A program made the position numbers and the translations under genes. Below, in pieces: positions 31,250-40,180 of a stretch of DNA of 64,000 nucleotides. The stretch's first letter is position 1. Every line of letters starts with the position of its first letter. A model generated the notes under the pieces. That model searched no databases. It had not been told where the DNA came from and worked only from the letters and a program-made list of their open reading frames with translations. Source of the DNA: Candidatus Mycobacterium wuenschmannii (GTDB taxonomy: Bacteria; Actinomycetota; Actinomycetes; Mycobacteriales; Mycobacteriaceae); the NCBI RefSeq assembly GCF_030252325.1, contig NZ_CP126981.1, positions 930,001 through 994,000 on the forward strand. The letters are read 5' to 3'.

Positions 31250-31856
31250 CGCCCGTCCCGCCCGCCGGACGATCCGGGCGGCGCAGATTCTGCTCGTGGT
31301 CGCCGCCGCCGGGCTCTGGGCCGCGTCGCGGTTGACCTGGGTGCAGTTGCGGACGTTCGACGGCCTGGGTCCGCCGAAGGTGATCACGCTGACCGGCGCC
31401 GGCTGGTCGTCGGCCCTACTCCCGGTCGCCGTGCTGCTGTTGGCCACCGCGCTCGCCGCCCTCGCGGTGCGCAGTTGGGCGCTGCGGGCCCTGGCGGTGC
31501 TGCTGGGGCTGGCCAGCCTGGCGACGGGTTATCTGGCGATCAGCACCCTGGAGATGCGTGACGTCGCAGCCAGGGGCGCCGAACTCGCGCGCGTGCCGGT
31601 GCTGGTCCTGGTCGGCAGCGGGCGGCACTATCCGGGTCCGGTGATCACGCTGGTGGCCGCCGTCGGCACGTTGATCGCGGCGGTGCTGCTGATGCGCGCG
31701 GCGGCCTCGGCCGGCGGGACCGCGACGAAATACCTCGCGCCGGCCGCACGCCGCGAGGAGGCACGCCAGGAACATGAAGCGCCGTCGGAGCGCGCGATGT
31801 GGGATGAACTCGACGAGGGTCGCGATCCGACCGACCCGGACACCGAGGGTCGGTGA
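31242..31856 (+). CDS. Trp-biosynthesis-associated membrane protein
   Basis: A 204-residue protein of the actinobacterial Trp operon-associated family, orthologous in position to Rv1610. Four membrane helices are predicted (about residues 13-30, 50-70, 75-97 and 130-152), followed by a charged C-terminal tail ([23 protein letters not shown]). Role unknown; its constant place between trpE and trpC suggests a link to tryptophan or anthranilate flux. Confidence 0.85.
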   Translation: MADARPARRTIRAAQILLVVAAAGLWAASRLTWVQLRTFDGLGPPKVITLTGAGWSSALLPVAVLLLATALAALAVRSWALRALAVLLGLASLATGYLAISTLEMRDVAARGAELARVPVLVLVGSGRHYPGPVITLVAAVGTLIAAVLLMRAAASAGGTATKYLAPAARREEARQEHEAPSERAMWDELDEGRDPTDPDTEGR

Positions 31857-31900
31857 CGAACGCCACCGTGGCGCTCGCTACCCTCGAAGCACGCCGTCAA

Positions 31901-31906
31901 TACTCT
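31901..31906 (+). promoter_or_regulatory. Internal -10 element before trpC
   Basis: TACTCT lies 30 nt before the trpC ATG, and AGAGGA serves as its ribosome-binding site. A short palindrome (CGCCACCGTGGCG, 31861-31873) just upstream could end the trpE transcript. This suggests trpCBA can be transcribed separately. Confidence 0.4.
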
Positions 31907-31935
31907 GGCGGCGGCCGGGGAGAGGAACCGACAGC

Positions 31936-32754
31936 ATGAGTTCGGCAAGCGTGCTCGACTCCATTATCGAAGGAGTCCGCGCCGACGTTGCCGCTCGTGA
32001 GGCGGTCGTGAGCATGCCCGATATCAAGGCCGCGGCCGAAGCCGCCGCACCGCCGCGCGACGTCCTGGCGGCCCTGCGCGAGCCCGGTATCGGTGTCATC
32101 GCCGAAGTCAAGCGGGCCAGCCCGTCCGCGGGAGAACTCGCCTCGATCGCCGATCCCGCAGCGCTTGCCTGCGCATACGAAGACGGGGGCGCTCGGATCA
32201 TCAGCGTGTTGACCGAGGAGCGTCGCTTCCACGGCAGCCTGGCCGACCTCGACACCGTGCGTGCCGCTGTGTCAATCCCGGTGCTACGCAAGGATTTCGT
32301 CGTCGGTCCCTACCAGATCCACGAGGCACGTGCGCACGGCGCCGACATGCTCTTGCTGATCGTCGCGGCGCTGGATCAGCCCGCGCTGGAGTCGATGCTC
32401 GAGCGCACCGAATCCTTGGGCATGACAGCGCTTGTCGAGGTGCACACCGAGCAGGAGGCCGACCGCGCCCTGAAGGCCGGCGCCCGGGTCATCGGCGTGA
32501 ACGCCCGCGACCTGCGCACCCTGCGCGTCGACCGGGACTGCTTCGCGCGCATCGCGCCCGGGCTGCCGTCCGACATCATCCGGATCGCCGAGTCCGGGGT
32601 GCGCGGCCGTGCCGACTTGCTGGCCTACGCCGGTGCCGGCGCCGATGCGGTGCTCGTCGGGGAAGGATTGGTCACCAGCGGGGATCCGCGGGCCGCCGTC
32701 GCCGACCTGGTCACCGCCGGCAAGCACCCGTCGTGCCCGAAGCCGTCCCGCTAG
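31936..32754 (+). CDS. trpC: Indole-3-glycerol phosphate synthase
   Basis: A 272-residue TIM barrel. The IGPS signature is [13 protein letters not shown] with the catalytic Lys; [20 protein letters not shown] and the C-terminal ESGVRG phosphate loop follow. No TrpF domain is fused. The start has AGAGGA 8 nt upstream. Confidence 0.96.
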   Translation: MSSASVLDSIIEGVRADVAAREAVVSMPDIKAAAEAAAPPRDVLAALREPGIGVIAEVKRASPSAGELASIADPAALACAYEDGGARIISVLTEERRFHGSLADLDTVRAAVSIPVLRKDFVVGPYQIHEARAHGADMLLLIVAALDQPALESMLERTESLGMTALVEVHTEQEADRALKAGARVIGVNARDLRTLRVDRDCFARIAPGLPSDIIRIAESGVRGRADLLAYAGAGADAVLVGEGLVTSGDPRAAVADLVTAGKHPSCPKPSR

Positions 32755-32776
32755 CTCGGCGCGGTGGTTGAATCCC

Positions 32777-32806
32777 ATGCGCCGCTTACTTGTTGAGCGT
32801 TTCTGA
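32777..32806 (+). CDS. Nine-codon upstream ORF overlapping the trpB start
   Basis: ATG CGC CGC TTA CTT GTT GAG CGT TTC TGA: the stop codon shares its A with the trpB ATG (TGATG). It contains no Trp codon, so it is not a classical attenuator peptide; TTA is a rare codon in this GC-rich genome. It may couple ribosomes into trpB, which has only a weak Shine-Dalgarno sequence. It could also be chance. Confidence 0.3.
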   Translation: MRRLLVERF

Positions 32807-34068
32807 TGGCAGACACTGTGCGTCCGGAGCTTCCGCGTTCCAGCGCCGCGATCGCTGAACCCACCCACCACGACCCCGACGTTCGCGGGCACTTCGGCGT
32901 CTACGGCGGTCGGTTCGTCGCCGAAGCCCTGATGGCCGTCATCGAGGACGTGACCGCGGCCTACGAGAAGGTGCGTACCGACCAGGCCTTCCTCGACGAA
33001 CTCGACCGGCTGCAGACGCATTACACCGGCCGGCCCTCGCCGCTCTACGAGGCGACCCGGCTCAGCGAACATGCCGGCGGTGCGCGCATCTTCCTCAAAC
33101 GAGAAGACCTGAATCACACCGGTTCTCACAAGATCAACAACGTGCTGGGGCAGGCGTTGCTGGCTCGTCAGATGGGCAAGACCCGGGTGATCGCCGAGAC
33201 CGGCGCCGGTCAACACGGCGTCGCCACCGCGACCGCGTGCGCGCTGCTCGGCCTGGACTGCGTGATCTACATGGGTGCCGTCGACACCGCGCGGCAGGCC
33301 CTCAACGTCGCACGGATGCGACTGCTCGGCGCCGAGGTCGTCTCGGTCGAGTCCGGATCCAAGACCCTCAAGGACGCGATCAACGACGCGTTCCGCGACT
33401 GGGTGACCAACGCCGACAACACGTACTACTGCTTCGGCACCGCAGCCGGGCCGCATCCTTTCCCGACGATGGTCCGCGACTTCCAGCGGGTGATCGGGCT
33501 CGAGACACGGGTCCAGATCCAGGACCAGGCCGGGCGACTGCCCGACGCCGTCACCGCCTGCGTCGGTGGGGGATCCAACGCGATCGGCATCTTCCACGCC
33601 TTCCTCGACGACCCCGGCGTCCGCCTGGTGGGTTACGAGGCCGCCGGTGACGGCGTCGAAACCGGTCGGCACGCCGCCACTTTCACGGGTGGTACGCCGG
33701 GCGCCTTCCAGGGTTCGTTCTCGTTCCTGCTGCAGGATGAAGACGGGCAGACCATCGAGTCTCACTCGATCTCGGCCGGGCTGGATTATCCGGGCGTCGG
33801 ACCAGAGCACGCGTTTCTGAAAGACATCGGCCGCGCCGAATATCGACCCATCACCGACACCGAGGCCATGGACGCCTTCCGCCTGCTGTGCCGGACCGAG
33901 GGCATCATTCCGGCGATCGAGTCTGCGCACGCCGTCGCCGGTGCAATCCAGCTCGGCTTCGAAATGGGTTCTGGCGCAATCATCGTGGTGAATCTGTCGG
34001 GCCGGGGCGACAAGGACGTCGAGACCGCCGCGAAGTGGTTCGGCCTGCTCGACCAAGGTAAGTCATGA
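32806..34068 (+). CDS. trpB: Tryptophan synthase beta chain
   Basis: A 420-residue PLP enzyme joining indole and serine. The PLP lysine is Lys109 in [10 protein letters not shown]; the phosphate-binding loop GGGSNAIG and the ammonium/serine segment AETGAGQHG are present. It forms the alpha2beta2 complex with TrpA, whose start overlaps its stop (ATGA). Confidence 0.97.
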   Translation: MADTVRPELPRSSAAIAEPTHHDPDVRGHFGVYGGRFVAEALMAVIEDVTAAYEKVRTDQAFLDELDRLQTHYTGRPSPLYEATRLSEHAGGARIFLKREDLNHTGSHKINNVLGQALLARQMGKTRVIAETGAGQHGVATATACALLGLDCVIYMGAVDTARQALNVARMRLLGAEVVSVESGSKTLKDAINDAFRDWVTNADNTYYCFGTAAGPHPFPTMVRDFQRVIGLETRVQIQDQAGRLPDAVTACVGGGSNAIGIFHAFLDDPGVRLVGYEAAGDGVETGRHAATFTGGTPGAFQGSFSFLLQDEDGQTIESHSISAGLDYPGVGPEHAFLKDIGRAEYRPITDTEAMDAFRLLCRTEGIIPAIESAHAVAGAIQLGFEMGSGAIIVVNLSGRGDKDVETAAKWFGLLDQGKS

Positions 34069-34877
34069 CCGTCGAGCAGAGCGAAAAGAGCCGTCTGGAC
34101 GAGGTTTTCAGTGCCTGCCGGGCCGAGAACCGGGCCGCGCTGATCGGTTATCTACCGACCGGGTACCCCGACGTCGCCACGTCGATCGACGCCATGAAGG
34201 CGCTGACCGAATCCGGTTGCGACCTGATCGAAGTCGGCGTGCCCTACTCGGATCCTGGCATGGACGGCCCCGTCATCGCGAGCGCGGCCGAGACCGCGTT
34301 GCGCGGCGGTGTGCGGGTCCGCGACACGTTGGCGGCCGTCGAGGCGATCAGCACCGCGGGTGGTCGCGCGGTCGTCATGACCTACTGGAACCCGGTGCTG
34401 CGCTACGGAGTTGACGCCTTCGCGCGTGATCTCGCGGCGGCGGGCGGGTATGGGTTGATCACCCCGGACCTCATCCCTGACGAGGGCGACGAGTGGCTGG
34501 CAGCGTCCGAACAGCACAACCTCGACCGCATCTTCCTGGTCGCGCCGTCATCGACGCCGCAGCGCCTGGCGGACACCGTGGCGGCATCACGCGGATTCGT
34601 CTACGCCGCATCGACGATGGGCGTGACGGGCGCCCGCGACGCGGTGTCCAACGCCGCACCGGAACTGGTCGGCCGGGTCAAAGAGGTCTCCGACATCGCG
34701 GTCGGAGTCGGCCTCGGCGTGCGCTCGCGCGAGCAGGCCGCCGAAATCGCCGGCTACGCCGACGGCGTCATCGTCGGGTCGGCGCTGGTCTCGGCTCTCG
34801 GCGACGGGCTGCCCACCATGCGCTCGCTCACCGAAGAACTCGCCGCCGGTGTCCGACAAAGGACTTCGACACCATGA
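34065..34877 (+). CDS. trpA: Tryptophan synthase alpha chain
   Basis: A 270-residue TIM barrel cleaving indole glycerol phosphate. The catalytic residues are Glu56 ([13 protein letters not shown]) and Asp67 (GMDGP). Overlaps trpB and lgt by 4 nt each, so lgt translation is coupled to the trp operon. Confidence 0.96.
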   Translation: MTVEQSEKSRLDEVFSACRAENRAALIGYLPTGYPDVATSIDAMKALTESGCDLIEVGVPYSDPGMDGPVIASAAETALRGGVRVRDTLAAVEAISTAGGRAVVMTYWNPVLRYGVDAFARDLAAAGGYGLITPDLIPDEGDEWLAASEQHNLDRIFLVAPSSTPQRLADTVAASRGFVYAASTMGVTGARDAVSNAAPELVGRVKEVSDIAVGVGLGVRSREQAAEIAGYADGVIVGSALVSALGDGLPTMRSLTEELAAGVRQRTSTP

Positions 34878-36112
34878 CGACGACTGTGCTCGCGTACATC
34901 CCCAGCCCGCCGCAGGGTGTGTGGTATCTGGGGCCGATCCCGTTGCGCGCGTACGCGTTGTTCATCATCCTCGGGATCATCGCCGCGCTGATGATCGGCG
35001 ACCGGCGCTGGGAGGCCCGCGGCGGCGAACGTGGCGTCATCTACGACATTGCCTTGTGGGCGGTGCCGTTCGGACTCGTCGGTGGCCGGCTGTACCACCT
35101 GGCCACCGACTGGCGAACGTACTTCGGTGAGGGCGGCGCCGGACCCATTGCGGCGCTGCGTATCTGGGACGGTGGACTGGGCATCTGGGGCGCGGTTGCC
35201 CTGGGTGGTGTCGGCGCGTGGATCGCCTGCCGGCGACGCGGCATCCCGCTGCCGGCGTTCGGCGATGCGATCGCGCCGGGAATCGTTCTTGCGCAAGCGA
35301 TCGGCCGCATCGGCAACTACTTCAACCAGGAACTCTACGGCCGCGAGACCACGATGCCCTGGGGCCTGGAGATCTTCTACCGCCGCGACCCGGCCGGATT
35401 CGTCGACGTGCATTCACTCGACGGGGTGTCGACCGGCCAGTTGGCGATGGTCGTGCAGCCGACGTTCTTGTACGAATTGCTCTGGAACCTACTGATTTTC
35501 GTCGTGCTGATCATCCTGGACCGTCGCTTCACCCTTGGCCACGGACGGCTGTTCGCCGCCTACGTCGCGGGCTACTGCGTCGGCCGCTTCTGGGTCGAAC
35601 TACTGCGCGACGACACCGCCACCCACATCGCCGGTATCCGGATCAACTCCTTCACGTCGACGTTCGTCCTCATCGGTGCGGTCGTGTACCTGATCCTGGC
35701 GCGCAAGGGCCGCGAAGATCCGGCAACGCTGAGCGGGTCGGCGGCCGAGCTGCTGGAGCCGGACTCCGTCGACGAGGGCGACGCGCCGGCGGTGACCCCC
35801 GACGCCGCGCCGGCCGAGGACGGCGGCGGCGAGACGCCCGCAGCCGACTACGACGCGGAGGCCGTCGCGGCAGAGGCCGACGCGGCCGAGGTCGATCCCG
35901 CCGAGGTCGAAGTTGAGCCGTCGGAGGAGGCAGCACCCTCCACCGAGGCCGCTGAGGACACCGCGGACACCGAGGACACCGGAGCCGACGCAAACGACGA
36001 GCCCGAGGCGGACGCCGAGCCCGAGCCCGAAGCAGACGCCGAAGCCGAGGCGGACGCCGAAGCCGACGAAGAGCAACCCGAGCCGAGCGAGAAGAAGCCG
36101 GACGAGGACTGA
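34874..36112 (+). CDS. lgt: Prolipoprotein diacylglyceryl transferase with acidic C-terminal tail
   Basis: 412 residues. The first 280 form the seven-helix Lgt core, with GRIGNYFNQELYGRET as the family signature and conserved Arg/His residues in VGGRLYHLATD. It adds diacylglycerol to the lipobox cysteine of prolipoproteins, including the lipoprotein of the 4.2-8.1 kb cluster. Residues about 285-412 are a low-complexity Glu/Asp/Ala/Pro tail, expected to be disordered and cytoplasmic; an extended C-terminus is also known for M. tuberculosis Lgt. The start is the ATG overlapping trpA. Confidence 0.95.
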   Translation: MTTTVLAYIPSPPQGVWYLGPIPLRAYALFIILGIIAALMIGDRRWEARGGERGVIYDIALWAVPFGLVGGRLYHLATDWRTYFGEGGAGPIAALRIWDGGLGIWGAVALGGVGAWIACRRRGIPLPAFGDAIAPGIVLAQAIGRIGNYFNQELYGRETTMPWGLEIFYRRDPAGFVDVHSLDGVSTGQLAMVVQPTFLYELLWNLLIFVVLIILDRRFTLGHGRLFAAYVAGYCVGRFWVELLRDDTATHIAGIRINSFTSTFVLIGAVVYLILARKGREDPATLSGSAAELLEPDSVDEGDAPAVTPDAAPAEDGGGETPAADYDAEAVAAEADAAEVDPAEVEVEPSEEAAPSTEAAEDTADTEDTGADANDEPEADAEPEPEADAEAEADAEADEEQPEPSEKKPDED

Positions 36113-36531
36113 TGTCCGGTCCGGCCACGCATGGCTCCCACCACCCCACCGCGCGCTGGGTGTGGGGCCTGGGCGCGGTGGCGGTCGTCGGGGCGCTTGC
36201 TTACGTCGGCCTGGTCGACCCGCACAACCCGGGCGCGATCTTCCCGATCTGCCCGTTCCGGTTGCTCACCGGCTTGAACTGCCCCGGCTGCGGCACGCTG
36301 CGGATGGTCCACGACGTCCTGCACGGGGATGTGGCGGCCGCCGTCAACGACAACGTCGTGTTGCTCGTCGGCCTGCCGCTGCTGGCCGGCTGGATTGTGC
36401 TGCGACGTCGCCGCGGTCAGTGGCCGTTGACACTCCCGGCCGCCGTGACCGTCCTGGTCACATTGGCGACCTGGACGGTGGTGCGCAACCTGCCCGGATT
36501 CCCGTTGGTTCCGACGCTGCTCACCCACTAG
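36112..36531 (+). CDS. DUF2752 membrane protein
   Basis: 139 residues with three membrane helices. The DUF2752 motif CPFRLLTGLNCPGCGTLRM lies at about residues 45-63, with a CxGCG-type cluster that could bind a metal or form disulfides. It starts at TGATG overlapping the lgt stop. Orthologous in position to Rv1616; function unknown. Confidence 0.85.
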   Translation: MSGPATHGSHHPTARWVWGLGAVAVVGALAYVGLVDPHNPGAIFPICPFRLLTGLNCPGCGTLRMVHDVLHGDVAAAVNDNVVLLVGLPLLAGWIVLRRRRGQWPLTLPAAVTVLVTLATWTVVRNLPGFPLVPTLLTH

Positions 36532-36578
36532 CCCGCTGCCCGAAGCGGAACTGACGCGAGATGATCAGGTCACGCGAC

Positions 36579-36584
36579 TATGCT
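36579..36584 (+). promoter_or_regulatory. -10 element of leaderless pykA
   Basis: TATGCT followed by 7 nt and the GTG at 36592. An upstream in-frame ATG at 36580 lies inside the hexamer and is therefore unlikely to be used. Confidence 0.55.
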
Positions 36585-36591
36585 TTTCGTC

Positions 36592-38010
36592 GTGGCAAGA
36601 CGCGGAAAGATCGTCTGTACTCTCGGTCCGGCCACCAGCTCCGACGAGTCGGTCCGGGCTCTGGTCGAAGCCGGCATGGATGTCGCGCGACTCAACTTCA
36701 GCCACGGCGACTACAGCGACCACAAGGCCTCCTACGATCGCGTGCGCGCAGCCTCGGACGCGACCGGTCGCGCGGTCGGTGTGCTCGCGGATTTGCAGGG
36801 CCCCAAGATCAGGCTCGGCCGCTTCGCTGACGGACCGACGTACTGGGCCGATGGCGAGAGCGTGCGGATCACTGTCGCGGACTGCGCGGGCAACCACGAT
36901 CGCGTCTCCACCACCTACAAGCAACTCGCGCAAGACGCGGTGCCCGGCGACCGGGTGCTGGTCGACGACGGCAACGTCGGTCTGGTGGTCGAGCACATCG
37001 ACGGCGACGACGTGGTCTGCCGTGTCACCGAGGGCGGCCCGGTCAGCAACAACAAGGGCATGTCGCTTCCGGGCATGAGTGTCTCCGCGCCGGCGCTGTC
37101 GGAGAAGGACATCGACGACCTCGAGTTCGCGATGCATCTGGGTGTCGACATGGTGGCGCTGTCTTTCGTGCGTTCGCCGTCGGACGTCGAGCTGGTCCAC
37201 GAGGTGATGGACCGGGTAGGCCGGCGGGTGCCGGTGATCGCCAAGCTCGAAAAGCCGGAAGCGATCGACAACCTCGAAGCCGTGGTCTTGGCGTTCGACG
37301 CGGTGATGGTCGCGCGCGGTGACCTCGGAGTCGAACTGCCGCTGGAAGAAGTTCCGCTGGTGCAGAAGCGGGCTATCCAAATGGCAAGGGAGAACGCCAA
37401 ACCCGTGATCGTGGCGACGCAGATGCTCGAGTCCATGATCGAGCACTCGCGCCCGACCCGCGCCGAGGCATCCGATGTTGCGAACGCCGTCCTCGACGGC
37501 GCGGACGCGGTGATGCTGTCCGGCGAGACATCGGTCGGCAAATATCCGCTTGCGGCCGTCCAGACGATGTCTCGAATCATCTGTGCGGTGGAAGAGAATT
37601 CGACGGCGGCGCCGCCACTGACCCACGTCCCGCGTACCAAGCGCGGCGTGATCAGCTACGCCGCCCGCGACATCGGCGAGCGGCTCGACGCCAAGGCTCT
37701 GGTGGCCTTCACCCAGTCCGGCGACACTGTCCGACGGCTGGCCCGCCTGCACACGCCGCTGCCGCTGCTGGCGTTCACCCCACTGCCGGAAGTGCGCAGC
37801 CAGCTCGCGATGACCTGGGGGACCGAGACGTTCATCGTCGGGATCATGCAGACCACCGACGGGATGATCCGCCAGGTGGACAAGTCGCTGCTGACGCTCG
37901 GCCGCTACAAGCGCGGCGACTTGGTGGTGATCGTCGCGGGCGCGCCGCCCGGCACGGTCGGCTCGACGAACCTGATTCACGTGCACCGCATCGGCGAAGA
38001 GGACGTCTGA
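36592..38010 (+). CDS. pykA: Pyruvate kinase
   Basis: A 472-residue glycolytic enzyme converting phosphoenolpyruvate and ADP to pyruvate and ATP. The signature VIAKLEKPEAIDNL contains the catalytic Lys; MARGDLGVELP and ATQMLESM segments bind metal and substrate. The C-terminal allosteric domain is complete. Start chosen from the leaderless promoter, which also gives the same length as M. tuberculosis PykA. Confidence 0.97.
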   Translation: MARRGKIVCTLGPATSSDESVRALVEAGMDVARLNFSHGDYSDHKASYDRVRAASDATGRAVGVLADLQGPKIRLGRFADGPTYWADGESVRITVADCAGNHDRVSTTYKQLAQDAVPGDRVLVDDGNVGLVVEHIDGDDVVCRVTEGGPVSNNKGMSLPGMSVSAPALSEKDIDDLEFAMHLGVDMVALSFVRSPSDVELVHEVMDRVGRRVPVIAKLEKPEAIDNLEAVVLAFDAVMVARGDLGVELPLEEVPLVQKRAIQMARENAKPVIVATQMLESMIEHSRPTRAEASDVANAVLDGADAVMLSGETSVGKYPLAAVQTMSRIICAVEENSTAAPPLTHVPRTKRGVISYAARDIGERLDAKALVAFTQSGDTVRRLARLHTPLPLLAFTPLPEVRSQLAMTWGTETFIVGIMQTTDGMIRQVDKSLLTLGRYKRGDLVVIVAGAPPGTVGSTNLIHVHRIGEEDV

Positions 38011-38020
38011 GCCCGCTGAC

Positions 38021-38026
38021 TAGGCT
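38021..38026 (+). promoter_or_regulatory. -10 element of leaderless tesB-like gene
   Basis: TAGGCT followed by 6 nt and the GTG at 38033, in the 22-bp gap after pykA. Confidence 0.5.
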
Positions 38027-38032
38027 GTCCCG

Positions 38033-38893
38033 GTGTCTGACTTCGACGAGCTGATGGCGGTGCTGGACCTGCAGGGCACGGGCGACGACGTGTTCGCCGG
38101 AGTCCAACCCAGCAAGAACCCACCTCGGACGTTCGGCGGGCTGATGATGGCGCAGTCCTTTGTGGCCGCCAGCCGCACGCGGACCCGCGACCTCCCGCCC
38201 AACGCATTGTCGGCGCATTTCATCAACGGCGGCGACATCGACAAACCTTTGGAGTTTCGGGTCGTCCGGCTGCGCGACGAGCGCCGCTTCGCCAACCGCC
38301 GGGTCGATGTGTGGCAGGCCGGAATCCTGCTGACGACGGTGTTCGTCTCGTATCTGGCCGGCGGCCGCGGCTTGGAGCACAGCGTCGAGCCGCCCGACGT
38401 GGCGGACCCGGACGACGTGCCCCCGCTCAAGGAGCGGCTGCAGGGCTACGAAGACCGGGTGCCGCTATTCGTCAACGCGTTGCAGCCCATCGAGTGGCGT
38501 TACACCAACGACCCGTCCTGGGTGATGCGCGACAAAGGCAATCAGCTTGATTACAACCGGGTTTGGGTCAAGGCCGACGGCATGCTGCCCGACGATCCGG
38601 TGCTCCACACCGCGACGTTGCTGTATTCGTCGGACACCACCGTGCTGGACTCGATCATCACCCGCCACGGACTGTCGTGGGGATATGACCGCATTTTCGC
38701 CGCGACGGTCAATCACTCGGTCTGGTTCCACCGGCAGGTGGATTTCAACGACTGGGTGTTGTATTCCACGTCCTCGCCGGTGGCGGCGGACTCCCGGGGG
38801 CTCGGGTCGGGACACTTCTTCGATCGCACTCGGCGGCCGGTGGCCACCGTGGTGCAGGAGGGCCTGGTGAAGTATTTCCCCGACAAGCGTTAA
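38033..38893 (+). CDS. tesB: Acyl-CoA thioesterase II
   Basis: A 286-residue double-hotdog thioesterase hydrolysing acyl-CoA to fatty acid and CoA. Characteristic segments are RTFGGLMMAQSFVAA, HFINGGD, the Asp-containing WVKADGMLPDD, and the C-terminal HSVWFHRQVDFNDWVLY. Orthologous in position to Rv1618 (tesB1). In M. tuberculosis the cytochrome bd genes follow shortly after; here a small convergent membrane gene follows instead. Confidence 0.93.
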   Translation: MSDFDELMAVLDLQGTGDDVFAGVQPSKNPPRTFGGLMMAQSFVAASRTRTRDLPPNALSAHFINGGDIDKPLEFRVVRLRDERRFANRRVDVWQAGILLTTVFVSYLAGGRGLEHSVEPPDVADPDDVPPLKERLQGYEDRVPLFVNALQPIEWRYTNDPSWVMRDKGNQLDYNRVWVKADGMLPDDPVLHTATLLYSSDTTVLDSIITRHGLSWGYDRIFAATVNHSVWFHRQVDFNDWVLYSTSSPVAADSRGLGSGHFFDRTRRPVATVVQEGLVKYFPDKR

Positions 38894-38913
38894 GGCCGTG
38901 TGACAGAGCGGCT

Positions 38914-39408
38914 TCAGGAACCTGACGGGGGCGTCAGGGTGACGCTCAACCGGTCTTGGACGGTGCGCCGGAACTGATCTGCGCAGTGCTGTTCGGCGAC
39001 CTGGTTTTCTCCGGCCTTCTGCACGCAGTCGATGTAATCGTCGCCGCGGACGTCGTTCCAGACCGTCGTCCAGATCGCAATGAACGCGAGGCCGACGACA
39101 ATGGCCAAGCCGCCCAACACGATCCCGGCAATCGCGACTCCACCATTGTCGGCGACACCGCGCTTGACCCGACCGCGCGCCATCACGCCCAGGACCACCG
39201 CAACCGCGCCCAGGGCGATCGGGGCGAAGACGGTTGCGACGCTCAGCAACCCGACGACCGCAAGCACCAGCGCGGCGATTCCGAGACCGTTCTTCGCCGC
39301 TGACGGCTGGGGCGCGGCGTACTGGGGCGGGTACGGATACAGCGGCCCGGTGTGCGGCGCTCCTGCGGCGCTGTCCCGTCTAACCGGCTGGTCCGGCGAT
39401 CCGGTCAT
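38914..39408 (-). CDS. DUF4190-type small membrane protein
   Basis: 164 residues: a Pro/Tyr-rich N-terminus (YPYPPQYAAPQP), two membrane helices (about 43-66 and 90-115) separated by a short loop, and a C-terminal extracytoplasmic segment with two Cys (IDCVQKAG, EQHCADQF) that could form a disulfide. The start at 39408 has GAGAG upstream; 39432 is an alternative. A TATTCT hexamer lies at 39448-39453 on the minus strand. Unknown function. Confidence 0.7.
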   Translation of the reverse strand: MTGSPDQPVRRDSAAGAPHTGPLYPYPPQYAAPQPSAAKNGLGIAALVLAVVGLLSVATVFAPIALGAVAVVLGVMARGRVKRGVADNGGVAIAGIVLGGLAIVVGLAFIAIWTTVWNDVRGDDYIDCVQKAGENQVAEQHCADQFRRTVQDRLSVTLTPPSGS

Positions 39409-39534
39409 GGCTCGCTCTCTGATCGGAGACATGGACGACTCTCAGTCAGAATACGCGGTGGCACGGACCTCCAAGACGCATTTCGGGCTTACCGCACAAC
39501 CCAATTCACCGTTTTGACGGCCACGCGCAGTCGG

Positions 39535-40131
39535 TCACTCGGCGTGTGGCTGCCCTGCGGTCAGAATCTTCTCCGCCCGCCGCGACGCGTTGCGAATACC
39601 GATTGACGACACGACCTCGAAGATCCCGATGACGATCAACCAGATGGCCACGATCAACGTCAAGATCTCGATGGTCTCCAGGGGTGACCCCAACATCACG
39701 ACGCCGGCCAGCAGGCTGACCAGTCCGAGGAAGATCTGCCACCCGCGACCGGGCAGATTCGGATCACTGATGGCCGATATCGACGTCGCGACTCCGCGGA
39801 AGATGAACCCGACACCGATCCAGATGGCAAGCAGCAGAATCGCATAGCCCTGACCGAAGTGGCGGAAACACAGCACCGCCAGCACCAACGAGGCGGCGCC
39901 GCTGATGAAGGACAGCACACGTCCGCCTGCCGAGACGTGCAGTGCGAAGGCGAAGAAAACTTGCGCGGCGCCGGTGACCAGCAGGTAGATGCCGAACAAC
40001 GCGGCCGCGATGATGATGGAGTGCTCGGGCAGAACGTAGACCAGGACGCCCAGAGTCAGTGTGAGAATGCCGGAGAGCAGGGTCGACTTCCACAGGTGCG
40101 GCAACAACTTTGGAGCAGCAGTGGTTTCCAT
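39535..40131 (-). CDS. HdeD-family membrane protein (Rv1624c-like)
   Basis: 198 residues with six predicted membrane helices arranged in pairs, each ending in a Gly-rich turn, as in HdeD/DUF308 proteins. The start at METTAAPK follows GAAAAT by 6 nt and has no ribosome-binding site, suggesting a leaderless mRNA. E. coli HdeD is linked to acid resistance at high cell density; the mycobacterial role is unknown. Confidence 0.85.
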   Translation of the reverse strand: METTAAPKLLPHLWKSTLLSGILTLTLGVLVYVLPEHSIIIAAALFGIYLLVTGAAQVFFAFALHVSAGGRVLSFISGAASLVLAVLCFRHFGQGYAILLLAIWIGVGFIFRGVATSISAISDPNLPGRGWQIFLGLVSLLAGVVMLGSPLETIEILTLIVAIWLIVIGIFEVVSSIGIRNASRRAEKILTAGQPHAE

Positions 40132-40180
40132 CCCGCGATTTTCCCACAAACCGCGGTCAGGGTGGGAGGTTTAGGTGGCG

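Noticed and set aside
32777..32806. Trp attenuator leader peptide
   Set aside because: The mini-ORF contains no Trp codon and no terminator/antiterminator pair follows; kept only as a possible coupling ORF.
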